Below are positions 9,673 to 18,488 of a stretch of 64,000 nucleotides of DNA, in pieces. Position 1 is the stretch's first letter; every line of letters starts with the position of its first letter. Where the stretch lies: NCBI GenBank assembly GCA_964511495.1, contig CAZEFT010000002.1:145525-209524 (forward strand), given 5' to 3'. The stretch comes from Litorimonas sp964511495. Its GTDB lineage: Bacteria; Pseudomonadota; Alphaproteobacteria; Caulobacterales; Maricaulaceae. Position numbers and translations under genes: made by a program. Under the pieces are notes generated by a model, which worked only from the letters and a program-made list of their open reading frames with translations, made no database searches and was not told the DNA's origin.

Positions 9673-11001
9673 ATGCGGCTCTCACAATATTTTCTTCCAG
9701 TCTTGAAAGAGACCCCGGCAGAGGCGACGATTGTTTCGCATCAGTTAATGCTCCGTGCGGGTATGATTAAGCAAAACAGTGCAGGCATTTACTCTTGGCT
9801 GCCACTGGGCTTGAAAGTTTTGCGTAAGATCGAAGCAATTGTCAGAGATGAGCAGAATAAGGCCGGCGCAGTTGAGATGTTGATGCCCACTATTCAAAGC
9901 GCAGACCTTTGGAAGGAAACCGGCCGTTACGATGCTTATGGCCCTGAAATGCTCCGTATCCAAGACAGGCATGAACGTGACATGCTTTACGGTCCTACAA
10001 ATGAAGATATGATTACGGATATTTTTCGTAGTTATGTGAGGTCTTACAAAGACTTACCGCAGCTTCTTTATCATATTCAATGGAAATTCAGAGATGAACG
10101 CCGCCCTCGCTTTGGCGTGATGCGCGGTCGTGAATTCCTCATGAAAGACACATATAGTTTTGACCTTGATGAGGATAAGGCCCGTCTCTCATACTATAAA
10201 ATGTTTGTGGCGTATCTGAATACGTTCTCCCGTATGGGTATAAAGGCTATTCCGGTTAAAGCGGATCCGGGCCCAATCGGTGGTGATCTGACACATGAGT
10301 TCGTTATTCTCGCTGAAACAGGGGAGAGTGAGGTCTTTTGCCATAAAGATCTCTTGGATATGGAACCACCCGGCAACGTCGATTTTGATGCTGACCTCTC
10401 CGAACATGTCGATAAACGTCGGGCCCTCTATGCGGCGACAGATGAAACCCATGACGCAGAGGCTTTCGACGCTATCCCAAAAGATAAGCAAATGACCGCT
10501 CGCGGCATTGAGGTCGGGCATATTTTCTATTTCGGTGACAAATATACAGCGCCTATGGGTGCAAAAGTGATGGGGCCAGATGGCAAGGAACACGTCGTTC
10601 AGGGTGGATCATATGGTATAGGCGTCTCTCGCTTGGTGGGAGCAATTATTGAAGCCAGCCATGATGAAAATGGCTGTATCTGGCCGAAATCTGTCGCACC
10701 ATTTGGCGTTGGACTCATTAACCTGAAAGCGGGGGATGACGAAGCTGATAAAGCCTGCGAAGAGTTATATGTTGCGCTTCAAGAGGCTGGCTGCGACCCG
10801 CTTTATGACGACACGAAAGATCGGGGTGGGGTGAAGTTCGGGCGCATGGATTTGATTGGTTTGCCTTATCAAGTCACGGTCGGACCCCGTGGGTTGAAGA
10901 ACGGTGTTGTCGAAGTGAAAATTCGGGCAAGCGGTGAGAAGAAAGAACTCTCTCCGGCGGCTGCTTTGGTTTTCCTACAAACTGAATTTGCGGATGTCTA
11001 A
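9673..11001 (+). CDS. proS: Prolyl-tRNA synthetase
   Basis: 442 residues, class II aminoacyl-tRNA synthetase that charges tRNA-Pro in the cytoplasm. The N-terminal segment (SQYFLPVLKETPAEATI), the motif-2 region with KFRDERRPRFGVMRGREFLMKD and the motif-3 region GGSYGIGVSRLVGAIIEA are all present. The C-terminal anticodon-binding domain follows. The length is that of the short alphaproteobacterial form, which lacks the large inserted editing domain of the E. coli enzyme. It is followed after 6 bp by lolC, a typical neighbour. Confidence 0.96.
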   Translation: MRLSQYFLPVLKETPAEATIVSHQLMLRAGMIKQNSAGIYSWLPLGLKVLRKIEAIVRDEQNKAGAVEMLMPTIQSADLWKETGRYDAYGPEMLRIQDRHERDMLYGPTNEDMITDIFRSYVRSYKDLPQLLYHIQWKFRDERRPRFGVMRGREFLMKDTYSFDLDEDKARLSYYKMFVAYLNTFSRMGIKAIPVKADPGPIGGDLTHEFVILAETGESEVFCHKDLLDMEPPGNVDFDADLSEHVDKRRALYAATDETHDAEAFDAIPKDKQMTARGIEVGHIFYFGDKYTAPMGAKVMGPDGKEHVVQGGSYGIGVSRLVGAIIEASHDENGCIWPKSVAPFGVGLINLKAGDDEADKACEELYVALQEAGCDPLYDDTKDRGGVKFGRMDLIGLPYQVTVGPRGLKNGVVEVKIRASGEKKELSPAAALVFLQTEFADV

Positions 11002-11007
11002 AGGCAT

Positions 11008-12315
11008 ATGAGCGAGGCTTTAAACATCCGGCAGAATAAACCTTTCGGTAAAATCGAACGTCGCATCTCTATGCGATATTTGCGGGCGAAGAAAACGCAG
11101 GGCGGTGTCGGCCTCATTGCCGCCATATCTTTTACTTGTATCATGTTGGCCATTGCCGCGATGATTATCATCATGTCGATTATGAACGGATTTCGGGATG
11201 ATATGATCCGTCTGACAATCGGCAGTGAAGGTCATGTCTATGTACGCAGCGCGGCTGCGGAACTGACGGATGAACGTATGAAAGCCATGGAGCAGCGCTT
11301 AGCTGCCGTTGATGGGGTTGAGGAGGCGTTCCAATTTTCAGAAAACCAGACGGGATTATCCGCTAATAATTCTTTTGGTTTTGGACAAGTCATCGGTATT
11401 CGTCCTGATAATCTCCGAAGCTTTGATATGATTTCGCAATCAATTTTGGTCGGTAGTTTGGACAAATTCGGTCAAGGGCAAGGTGCGGAACACGAAGTGG
11501 CGATGGGCGTGCGTCTGGCGCAGTCTCTTGGGCTCCAACTCGGCGATAGGGTCACAGTTTACTCTCCAAGAACCCGAAAAACGGCTTTTGGCCCTCCGCA
11601 ACCGATACGCAAAAACTACACGGTCGGGGCAATTTTCGAAATTGGGCTGCTGATTCCCGACTCGACCTATATTTATATGGATTTAGATCAGGCCAACTTA
11701 CTCTTCAGTGACGGCAAGGCGACAGGCGAAATTCAACTCCGCCTTGATAATGTTGATTTGATCAGCAAGCTAAGAAAACCCATAGGGGACGCTGCCGCTG
11801 AGCCCGTTTTCCTCAGTACATGGAAGGACAGGCCGCGTAATGCAGCGACAGCTACGGCTTTGCGCACAGAACAAATTGCCATGCGGTTTATATTTATGAT
11901 TGTTGTGATTATCGCGGCGTTTCCTGTCTTGGCGTCGATGATTATGCTCGTCAAAAATAAATCAAAAGACATCGCAATTTTACGCACCATTGGCGCATCA
12001 CGTAGCGCAATTTTGCGAATTTTCCTGATGTCAGGTGCAATGATTGGCATTTTAGGTACGTTAGCCGGTTTGGTCTTAGGGGTGCTCTTCTGTCTCAATA
12101 TCGGGGCCGTGCAGACTTCCATTGAATTTGTTTGCCAATGCGAACTTTTCCCGGCTGAGGTCTATCAGCTCTCGGGCGGCATTCCGGCGAAAATCGTCTG
12201 GAGCGAGGTTTTTGGGGTCGCATTCTGGGGCTTTTTGATTTCTGCAGCAGCGACATTCCTACCGGCTTTGAATGCTTCCAAAGTCGATCCTGTCGATGCG
12301 CTGAGATATGAATAG
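11008..12315 (+). CDS. lolC: Lipoprotein-releasing ABC transporter permease (LolC/LolE family)
   Basis: 435 residues. It has one N-terminal transmembrane helix (about residues 32-58), a large periplasmic domain, and three C-terminal helices in the FtsX-like region (about 290-420). The motif SKDIAILRTIGASRSAILRIF before the later helices is characteristic. With LolD it extracts mature lipoproteins from the inner membrane and hands them to LolA. Only one permease gene is present, so the complex would be a homodimeric permease with LolD, as is usual outside enteric bacteria. Confidence 0.92.
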   Translation: MSEALNIRQNKPFGKIERRISMRYLRAKKTQGGVGLIAAISFTCIMLAIAAMIIIMSIMNGFRDDMIRLTIGSEGHVYVRSAAAELTDERMKAMEQRLAAVDGVEEAFQFSENQTGLSANNSFGFGQVIGIRPDNLRSFDMISQSILVGSLDKFGQGQGAEHEVAMGVRLAQSLGLQLGDRVTVYSPRTRKTAFGPPQPIRKNYTVGAIFEIGLLIPDSTYIYMDLDQANLLFSDGKATGEIQLRLDNVDLISKLRKPIGDAAAEPVFLSTWKDRPRNAATATALRTEQIAMRFIFMIVVIIAAFPVLASMIMLVKNKSKDIAILRTIGASRSAILRIFLMSGAMIGILGTLAGLVLGVLFCLNIGAVQTSIEFVCQCELFPAEVYQLSGGIPAKIVWSEVFGVAFWGFLISAAATFLPALNASKVDPVDALRYE

Positions 12316-12323
12316 GGGATAAG

Positions 12324-13025
12324 ATGCAAGGCGTAAGACCCATATTATCCGTCCGGAATTTACACCGTTCTTATCGTTCAGGTCCGAAAACGCTGACGGT
12401 ATTGGCGGGAGCGGATATTGATATTTTTCCCGGTGAAATGGTCGGATTAATCGGCCCGTCAGGGTCAGGGAAATCAACTTTGCTTCATGCGGCAGGTTTG
12501 CTCGAAAAGCCCAATGCCGGAGAGGTTTATATTAATGGCCGTGAGTGTTTGAAACTCCTCGATGATCAACGCACGGCTATTCGGCGCGAAACGATCGGCG
12601 TTGTTTATCAATTTCATCATTTGCAAAAAGAGTTTTCGGCCGAAGAAAATGTCGTAATTCCGCAGATGATTGCAGGTCATACAGAAAAATCCGCCAAAAT
12701 AGAGTCACAGCGACTGTTGACCGTGATGGGACTAAAAGAGCGAATGCACCACAAACCGTCTGAGATGTCAGGTGGTGAGCAGCAACGCGTTGCGATCGCA
12801 CGTGCGCTGGCCAATAAGCCGCAAATTCTTTTGGCGGATGAACCGACAGGGAATTTAGACCCTGCGACCTCCGCCTCAGTTTTTCAAAGTCTATTCGATT
12901 TAACCCGCATGGAAGGCGTCTCGGCCTTGGTCGCAACGCATAATATGGAACTAACAAACTATATGGATCGCGTCTTTACTGTGCGAGATGGTTTGGTTGT
13001 GCCTTTGAAAGTCCCTGCGCGTTAA
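12324..13025 (+). CDS. lolD: Lipoprotein-releasing ABC transporter ATP-binding protein
   Basis: 233 residues, ABC ATPase. Walker A is GPSGSGKST, the signature is SGGEQQRVAIARAL and Walker B is ILLADEPTGNLD. This belongs to the LolD/MacB subfamily that pairs with FtsX-like permeases, and it begins 8 bp after lolC. Its 3' end overlaps the minus-strand permease gene by 4 bp in a tail-to-tail arrangement. The usual next gene, dnaE, is displaced by the permease and the SOS micropeptide. Confidence 0.93.
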   Translation: MQGVRPILSVRNLHRSYRSGPKTLTVLAGADIDIFPGEMVGLIGPSGSGKSTLLHAAGLLEKPNAGEVYINGRECLKLLDDQRTAIRRETIGVVYQFHHLQKEFSAEENVVIPQMIAGHTEKSAKIESQRLLTVMGLKERMHHKPSEMSGGEQQRVAIARALANKPQILLADEPTGNLDPATSASVFQSLFDLTRMEGVSALVATHNMELTNYMDRVFTVRDGLVVPLKVPAR

Positions 13026-14338
13026 GCTTTATCATTATTGCGCGTCACCGCATAAACCGCGAGACCCACGAGAATAACACTCAGACCAACTAAAGCGGTC
13101 TTGGGGTTGTCTTGAATGACGTATATCAGCGTGACACCTGTGATAAGCAAATAAACAATCGGCGTGAACGGGAAAGCGAAAGCTTTATAGGATGTATCAC
13201 GTGATGCGTTACGTCTTCGAAGTATGAACAGCCCGAGGACTGTCATAAAACTACTTAAAGCCAGCATTGATCCTGCGAAAATGATAATCGTTTTGAAGCT
13301 TGAAGTCAGAATGAAAATGATAGCGATCATCGATTGAAAGATAATTGCAATGTAAGGCAAGCCGGAGTCATTGGTTTTGGAAAACCAGCTAAAGGTTCTG
13401 ATATCTTCACCCAAGACTTGAAGGGCGCGTGGCCCGGAAATGGTCATGGCACTGACAGAAGAAATAAGTAAAAGCGAAAGCATAGCCCCGGCGATTTTCG
13501 CGCCATTCTCGCCAAAAATGCTTTGCGCCGCAATATAACCGATTTCTACTTCTCCCTTCATAGCCTCCATGGGGGCGGCATAAAGAAAGGCAGCATTAAG
13601 CAGGAGGTAGAGCACCATTACAATGGCTGTGCCGGCCATAAGTATTTTTGGAAGAGAGGTTTGGGGGGTGTCTAATTCACCGATGATGTAAGTCGCGGCA
13701 TTCCACCCTGTATAAGCATAAGAGACATAGATGAGGGCCACCGCAAAAGGCGCACTGAAAATAATGCTGAAATCACCGGGTTGAGGCAGAAGGGAAATTT
13801 GTTGAGGGGCGGGTGTGATAGTGAAGGCGGCGGCACAAAAACCGATAATCAATATGATTTTGATGAGCGTGAAAACATTTTGCAAACCCGCGCTTAAATT
13901 CCGCGTCAAGCTATGCGTGATGGCGAGGAAAAGGACGAGGCTGACGGCGACAGTCTTTTCTACCGCATTTGACCATTCCCCCGGTAGGGCGGCATCACTA
14001 TATTTGGCAAAGGCCAAAGCGACGGCAGCAATGGGTGCGGCGAATCCAATTGTTGCGCTCACCCAACCCGACACAAAGCCTAATGAGGGATGATAGAGCT
14101 TGCCGAGAAAGTTATATTCTCCGCCTGAACGGGGAAGGGCTGCCCCTAGTTCGGCATAGCTCACCGCACCGCAAAAGGCTGCAATACCGCCTATTACCCA
14201 AAGCATGAGGAGGGCGAATACAGAGTTAATATCAGCCAGTTGAAATCCAAGGCTCGTAAAAACCCCCATGCCGACCATATTGGCAATAATGATTGAAGTG
14301 GCCGTTCGGGCCGTAAATGTCTGGTTCTTCTGGCGCAT
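13022..14338 (-). CDS. APC-family amino acid permease
   Basis: 438 residues with about 12 transmembrane helices. The N-terminus contains ATSIIIANMVGMGVFTSLGF, the consensus helix-1 motif with the unwound G-x-G of the amino acid/polyamine/organocation superfamily. SYAELGAALPRSGGEYNF follows, the helix-2/3 signature. The substrate cannot be read from sequence; hydrophobic or basic amino acids are both possible. It is the only minus-strand gene between proS and rpsB and its 3' end overlaps lolD. It is transcribed divergently from the SOS micropeptide across a 203-bp region that contains two LexA boxes. Confidence 0.88.
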   Translation of the reverse strand: MRQKNQTFTARTATSIIIANMVGMGVFTSLGFQLADINSVFALLMLWVIGGIAAFCGAVSYAELGAALPRSGGEYNFLGKLYHPSLGFVSGWVSATIGFAAPIAAVALAFAKYSDAALPGEWSNAVEKTVAVSLVLFLAITHSLTRNLSAGLQNVFTLIKIILIIGFCAAAFTITPAPQQISLLPQPGDFSIIFSAPFAVALIYVSYAYTGWNAATYIIGELDTPQTSLPKILMAGTAIVMVLYLLLNAAFLYAAPMEAMKGEVEIGYIAAQSIFGENGAKIAGAMLSLLLISSVSAMTISGPRALQVLGEDIRTFSWFSKTNDSGLPYIAIIFQSMIAIIFILTSSFKTIIIFAGSMLALSSFMTVLGLFILRRRNASRDTSYKAFAFPFTPIVYLLITGVTLIYVIQDNPKTALVGLSVILVGLAVYAVTRNNDKA

Positions 14339-14452
14339 GAATATGCTTTGCGCGCCTACGGCGCAGAGTGCAATGGTCTTGTTAACGGCGAGCTATTCTA
14401 TGACAAATTTTGGGTTTGTCTCTGAATAAAAAGGGCAAGTTATCCCCATATT

Positions 14453-14467
14453 GTTCTTTCTTTGTTC
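14453..14467 (+). promoter_or_regulatory. LexA (SOS) box 1, GTTC-N7-GTTC
   Basis: GTTC at 14453-14456 and GTTC at 14464-14467 are separated by exactly 7 bases. This is the direct-repeat LexA operator established for alphaproteobacteria. It lies just upstream of a TTGACA (14478-14483) that can serve as the -35 of the micropeptide gene, in the gap between the divergent permease and micropeptide genes. It has the same form as the box in front of lexA in this window. Confidence 0.85.
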
Positions 14468-14477
14468 CAAAAACTTA

Positions 14478-14506
14478 TTGACAGTCTTGATTTGAGGTGT
14501 AGAACA
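14478..14506 (+). promoter_or_regulatory. Putative sigma70-type promoter of the SOS micropeptide gene
   Basis: A perfect TTGACA (14478-14483) is followed after 16 bases by TAGAAC (14500-14505), a plausible weak -10. The second LexA box begins inside this -10 element, so LexA bound there would block RNA polymerase. The inferred start near 14512 leaves a short leader before the ATG at 14542. The promoter is inferred from consensus and spacing only. Confidence 0.6.
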
Positions 14507-14516
14507 AATATAGAAC
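14502..14516 (+). promoter_or_regulatory. LexA (SOS) box 2, GAAC-N7-GAAC
   Basis: GAAC at 14502-14505 and GAAC at 14513-14516 with a 7-base spacer, the reverse-complement form of the alphaproteobacterial LexA box. It overlaps the predicted -10 and the start of transcription of the micropeptide gene. Two intact boxes 49 bp apart around one promoter suggest tight repression by LexA. Confidence 0.85.
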
Positions 14517-14541
14517 ATAAACGTATTTATTGGGGATAATC

Positions 14542-14637
14542 ATGACAAAACAACTCGCGATGGATGTGATTTCAGGTGCCGTTCTGGCAGGTTTTGTAGG
14601 CGCAATGACGCTCTGGATGATGGTTTTAGGAGGCTAA
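14542..14637 (+). CDS. SOS-regulated 31-residue membrane peptide (SidA-like division inhibitor candidate)
   Basis: A short open frame from the ATG at 14542 to the TAA at 14635-14637, with GGGGAT as ribosome-binding site 5 bases upstream. The peptide starts MTKQLAMDVISGAVLAGF and ends in a hydrophobic, Met/Trp-containing stretch and GG. A short charged N-terminus (K3, D8) is followed by one transmembrane helix at about residues 9-29. Two LexA boxes flank its promoter. In Caulobacter crescentus the SOS regulon includes SidA, a 29-residue inner-membrane peptide that blocks division through FtsW. Size, topology and regulation match, but sequence homology to SidA is not verified here. The gene ends 38 bp before dnaE, so read-through into dnaE is possible. 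Confidence 0.75.
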   Translation: MTKQLAMDVISGAVLAGFVGAMTLWMMVLGG

Positions 14638-14675
14638 AACCACTCTAAATTTGCCCTTATAATGATGGAGGCGGC

Positions 14676-17600
14676 ATGTCTGTTCGACGACTGGACTATG
14701 TACCGCTTCGTACACGATCTCCATATTCCATGTTGGAGGGCGCGCTTAAAATGAAGCCATTGGCCGCGCGATGCGCGGATTGGCGTTTTCCTGCTGTCGG
14801 ACTGGCTGACACTAACAATATGTGCGGCGCTCTCGAATTTTCCGATACTTTGGTCGGTTTCGGATTGCAGCCTATTATTGGTGTGACTTTGTCCATGGAT
14901 ATTGGTTTGCCGCGTCAACCCGGGCAATTACGCGCTGACCCTGACGGAACCCTCGCTCTTTTTGCACAAAATGAAAAAGGCTATGAAAACTTGATGGCCT
15001 TATCGTCCTCTGCCTTTTTAGAGGTAGAGCCGACGGACCTTCCCCATGTTAAATTTGATAAACTCAAAGGTCACACAGAAGGTGTGATTGCTTTAACGGG
15101 TGGGCCGGACGGCGTGCTGAACCGTCTCATAGTGTCTGATCGCAAAGCTGAGGCGGAAAACTGGCTTAATCAGCTGCAGGGACTTTTTCCGGACCGACTT
15201 TATATTGAAATTCAACGTCACCATACGGAAGACGAAGAAAAGGCTGAGCCTATTCTTATTGATTTTGCTTATCAGAAAGAATTGCCTCTCGTAGCAACGA
15301 ACGAGCCCTATTTCCTCGACCCTGAAATGCACGAAGCCCATGATGCGCTTTTGGCGATTTCCGAAGGCTCATATGTTTTGGAGAAAAATCGCCGCAAAGT
15401 AACAGGCCATCATTACCTGAAATCGCCTGAGCAAATGCTGGAACTCTTCGCGGATATTCCCGAAGCGATTGAGAACACGCTTATTATTGCACAGCGCTGC
15501 GTTTACCGGTCTGAGAAACGTAAACCGATTCTACCGCATTTTGGCGATGGCTCTCTGTCTGAAGCCGATATTCTGGCACAGAAAGCCAAGGACGGATTAC
15601 GACAACGGCTAGACAATATTGAAATGGCCGACACGGAAGAAGCCTATTTCGAGCGTTTGGATTTCGAGCTGAATATCATCGCCAATATGGGGTTTCCGGG
15701 TTATTTCCTTATCGTTGCAGATTTCATTCAGTGGGCCAAAGAACAGGGCATTCCCGTGGGACCGGGACGTGGTTCCGGCGCAGGGTCTGTTGTCGCTTGG
15801 GCGTTGACGATTACGGATCTGGACCCCCTGCGTTATGGGCTTCTGTTTGAACGTTTCTTGAATCCTGAACGCGTGTCCATGCCTGACTTCGATATTGACT
15901 TCTGTCAGGAGCGTCGGGGTGAGGTGATTGATTATGTCCGTCGCAAATATGGTGATGGGCAAGTGGCCCAGATCATTACCTTCGGAACATTACAAGCGCG
16001 TGCGGTCGTGCGGGATGTGGGACGTGTCATGCAAATGCCCCTCGGGCAAGTAGACCGTTTGGCGAAGCTCGTTCCGTCCAACCCTGCCAATCCCGTCACT
16101 TTGGCCCAAGCGATTAATATGGAGCCTGCCTTACAGGAGGCTCGCAACGCTGAACCCGCCGTGCGGAATTTATTGGACACCGCCTTGCAATTGGAAGGCC
16201 TATATCGCAACGCCTCGACCCATGCGGCCGGTGTTGTCATTGGGGACCGACCTCTCCAGCAACTTGTCCCACTTTATCGCGATCCGCGTTCCGATATTCC
16301 TGCCACACAATTCACCATGAAATGGGCAGAAAAAGCGGGCCTCGTCAAATTTGACTTTTTGGGCTTGAAGACCCTCACAGTCATTGACCGTTGTTTGAAA
16401 TATCTGGGGAAGCAGGGGATTGAGCTCGATTTAAATCAGGTGAGCACTGATACGCCCGAAGCCTATAAGCCTCTTGCAGAGGCGTTATCTGCCGGTGTCT
16501 TCCAATTGGAAAGTTCAGGCATGCGCGATGTTCTGCGCAAAATGGCTCCAAGCTCGATTGAGGAATTAACCGCCTTGATTTCGCTCTATCGTCCGGGGCC
16601 AATGAAAAACATTCCGGATTATGTTGACCGTAAATTTGGACGGCAAGACATTACATATCCTCATCCTAAACTCGAACCCATTTTGAAAGAAACTTACGGG
16701 ATTATTATTTATCAGGAACAGGTGATGGAGATCGCCAAAGTTCTGTCGGGCTTTACCCTTGGTGATGCTGATTTACTGCGCCGTGCTATGGGTAAAAAAG
16801 ACCAAGCCGAAATGGACAGGCAAAAAGGGAAGTTCATTGAGGGGGCGAAAGAACGGGGCGTTGATGGCGGATTGGCCGGTGATATCTTTGAATTGGTGAA
16901 TGAGTTTGCGGGCTATGGATTTAACAAATCCCATGCGGCCGCTTATGCCATGATTTCGTTTCAGACCGCCTATCTCAAAGCTTTACATCCTGTTGAATTC
17001 ATCGCTGCGATTATGTCCCTCGACATTGCGAATGTCGAGAAGCTCGCCCAATTTTACCAAGAGGGTAAGCGGATGGAGCTAGAGATTGAGCCGCCTTGTG
17101 TTAACCGCTCTATGGCCGATTTCGATGTCGCTGATGGTAAGGTGCTATACGCATTGGGGGCTTTGAAAAATGTCGGCGTCGACGCTATGCGACATGTCGT
17201 CGAAGTCAGAGAAAAAGACGGGCCTTTCAAGGATTTATACGATTTTGCTCATCGGGTCGATATGCGCCTTGTCAATAAGCGCGCTATTGAAAACCTTGCC
17301 CGTGCAGGCGCCTTTGATTGTCTGGAATCCAATCGCGCAACAGTTATGGCTTCGGCGAGTATTTTGCAGGATATTGGTACACTTGCGGCGCGGGAACGCG
17401 CAAGCTCTCAAGTCAGCCTTTTTGGCGACACAGTCAAAATGGAAGATCCTGACCTTATTCACGCGGAACAGTGGAGCGGCATAGAGGCGCTCAATCATGA
17501 ACTCTCTGCGATCGGCTTTTACTTGGGCGGTCACCCCTTGGATGATCATGAGGCAAAGGGGGCATTGAACAAATGTACTAAAGCCGTTGAAATTGATGAG

Positions 17601-18134
17601 AAATTTGCGCGTAGCGGTAAGGAATGCAAGATGAATTTGGCGGGTGTTGTTCTGCGTAAACAAGAGCGCCTGTCCAAACGCGGTAAGAAGTTCGCTTTTG
17701 TTGCTTTGTCAGATACAAGCGGTGAATATGAGGTGTTGTTTACGGAAAAAATTCTCATGGCCAATCGCGATGATTTAACACCGGGAAACCTTATCCAAGT
17801 TAAAGTTAAAGCAGAAGGCGGCGATGGCGAAGTCCGTTTGTTCGCAGAAGGCGTGACGCCCTTCAATGCTAAGCCTCAAGAGGTCAAGATTGTCGGTCTG
17901 GATATCCGCCTCCGAAATGCAACGATTGAGACTTTGGATGCACTCGAAAAATTACTCGCACAGCTGAAAAATGCACCTTACCAAGACTCTGGATTTATTC
18001 GCATTACAGCGCCTCTGGACGGAGGCCGTGAAGCTCAATGGAAATTGAACGGGTCTTGGGGCGTGGATCCCAAAATCCAGAAGGCTATTAAAGCCAATCA
18101 ATCTGTAGAATTAATTGAGGAAATTGCGGCATAA
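14676..18134 (+). CDS. dnaE: DNA polymerase III subunit alpha (replicative)
   Basis: 1152 residues. This is the catalytic subunit of the replicative DNA polymerase. The order is an N-terminal PHP domain (from about residue 8, opening LRTRSPYSMLEGAL), the polymerase palm with the catalytic aspartates in PDFDIDF (about 403-409), the fingers, a helix-hairpin-helix region, and a C-terminal OB fold (NLAGVVLRKQERLSKRGKKF). Full length and the OB domain indicate DnaE1, not the SOS mutasome polymerase DnaE2/ImuC. The start has GGAGG 5 bases upstream. In related genomes it follows lolD directly; here an SOS-controlled micropeptide sits 38 bp ahead. Confidence 0.95.
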   Translation: MSVRRLDYVPLRTRSPYSMLEGALKMKPLAARCADWRFPAVGLADTNNMCGALEFSDTLVGFGLQPIIGVTLSMDIGLPRQPGQLRADPDGTLALFAQNEKGYENLMALSSSAFLEVEPTDLPHVKFDKLKGHTEGVIALTGGPDGVLNRLIVSDRKAEAENWLNQLQGLFPDRLYIEIQRHHTEDEEKAEPILIDFAYQKELPLVATNEPYFLDPEMHEAHDALLAISEGSYVLEKNRRKVTGHHYLKSPEQMLELFADIPEAIENTLIIAQRCVYRSEKRKPILPHFGDGSLSEADILAQKAKDGLRQRLDNIEMADTEEAYFERLDFELNIIANMGFPGYFLIVADFIQWAKEQGIPVGPGRGSGAGSVVAWALTITDLDPLRYGLLFERFLNPERVSMPDFDIDFCQERRGEVIDYVRRKYGDGQVAQIITFGTLQARAVVRDVGRVMQMPLGQVDRLAKLVPSNPANPVTLAQAINMEPALQEARNAEPAVRNLLDTALQLEGLYRNASTHAAGVVIGDRPLQQLVPLYRDPRSDIPATQFTMKWAEKAGLVKFDFLGLKTLTVIDRCLKYLGKQGIELDLNQVSTDTPEAYKPLAEALSAGVFQLESSGMRDVLRKMAPSSIEELTALISLYRPGPMKNIPDYVDRKFGRQDITYPHPKLEPILKETYGIIIYQEQVMEIAKVLSGFTLGDADLLRRAMGKKDQAEMDRQKGKFIEGAKERGVDGGLAGDIFELVNEFAGYGFNKSHAAAYAMISFQTAYLKALHPVEFIAAIMSLDIANVEKLAQFYQEGKRMELEIEPPCVNRSMADFDVADGKVLYALGALKNVGVDAMRHVVEVREKDGPFKDLYDFAHRVDMRLVNKRAIENLARAGAFDCLESNRATVMASASILQDIGTLAARERASSQVSLFGDTVKMEDPDLIHAEQWSGIEALNHELSAIGFYLGGHPLDDHEAKGALNKCTKAVEIDEKFARSGKECKMNLAGVVLRKQERLSKRGKKFAFVALSDTSGEYEVLFTEKILMANRDDLTPGNLIQVKVKAEGGDGEVRLFAEGVTPFNAKPQEVKIVGLDIRLRNATIETLDALEKLLAQLKNAPYQDSGFIRITAPLDGGREAQWKLNGSWGVDPKIQKAIKANQSVELIEEIAA

Positions 18135-18488
18135 TCCTTCGACACGTTCGACGATAATTATAGGTTTACGTGAAGTCCGCTTTAAGAGCGCTGGTTATAT
18201 AAGCACACAGACAGATGGTTTGGTGTAAGAGCTGCGAAAGAATTCCAGTGTTACTTTAATCGGGTTTTGAAATGACTTTTAATATCGGAAATGTTTTTCA
18301 CGACAGAGAAGCCGCGATCAACCCTATCTTGATCTGATGGAAAACAGCTTTATTTCGAGGCCAAACGCGGTACATAGGGGCGTCAATTGAAAGGGTGATT
18401 TTGAAGTCCAAGGTCCATTCCATACAGAAAGGGTCTCTGGTTCGTATAAATTTCAACTTACTAAAAACCGTCAATTCCGAAGAATATT
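18135..18488. other. Gene-poor gap of about 350 bp between dnaE and the DUF2156 gene
   Basis: No gene can be supported here. A weak open frame runs from ATG 18272 to TGA 18509-18511 but is broken by an in-frame TGA at 18335-18337 and matches no family I recognise. It could be a decayed small gene. A minus-strand frame at 18298-18504 has no recognisable domain or start signal. No terminator hairpin with a T-tract was found after dnaE. The promoter for the downstream gene probably lies here but no clear -35/-10 pair stands out. Confidence 0.5.

Noticed and set aside
14676..18134. SOS boxes upstream suggested the mutasome polymerase DnaE2/ImuC
   Set aside because: The protein is full length with a C-terminal OB domain, and the locus follows the conserved proS-lolCD-dnaE order of the replicative polymerase. 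No imuA or imuB is near.
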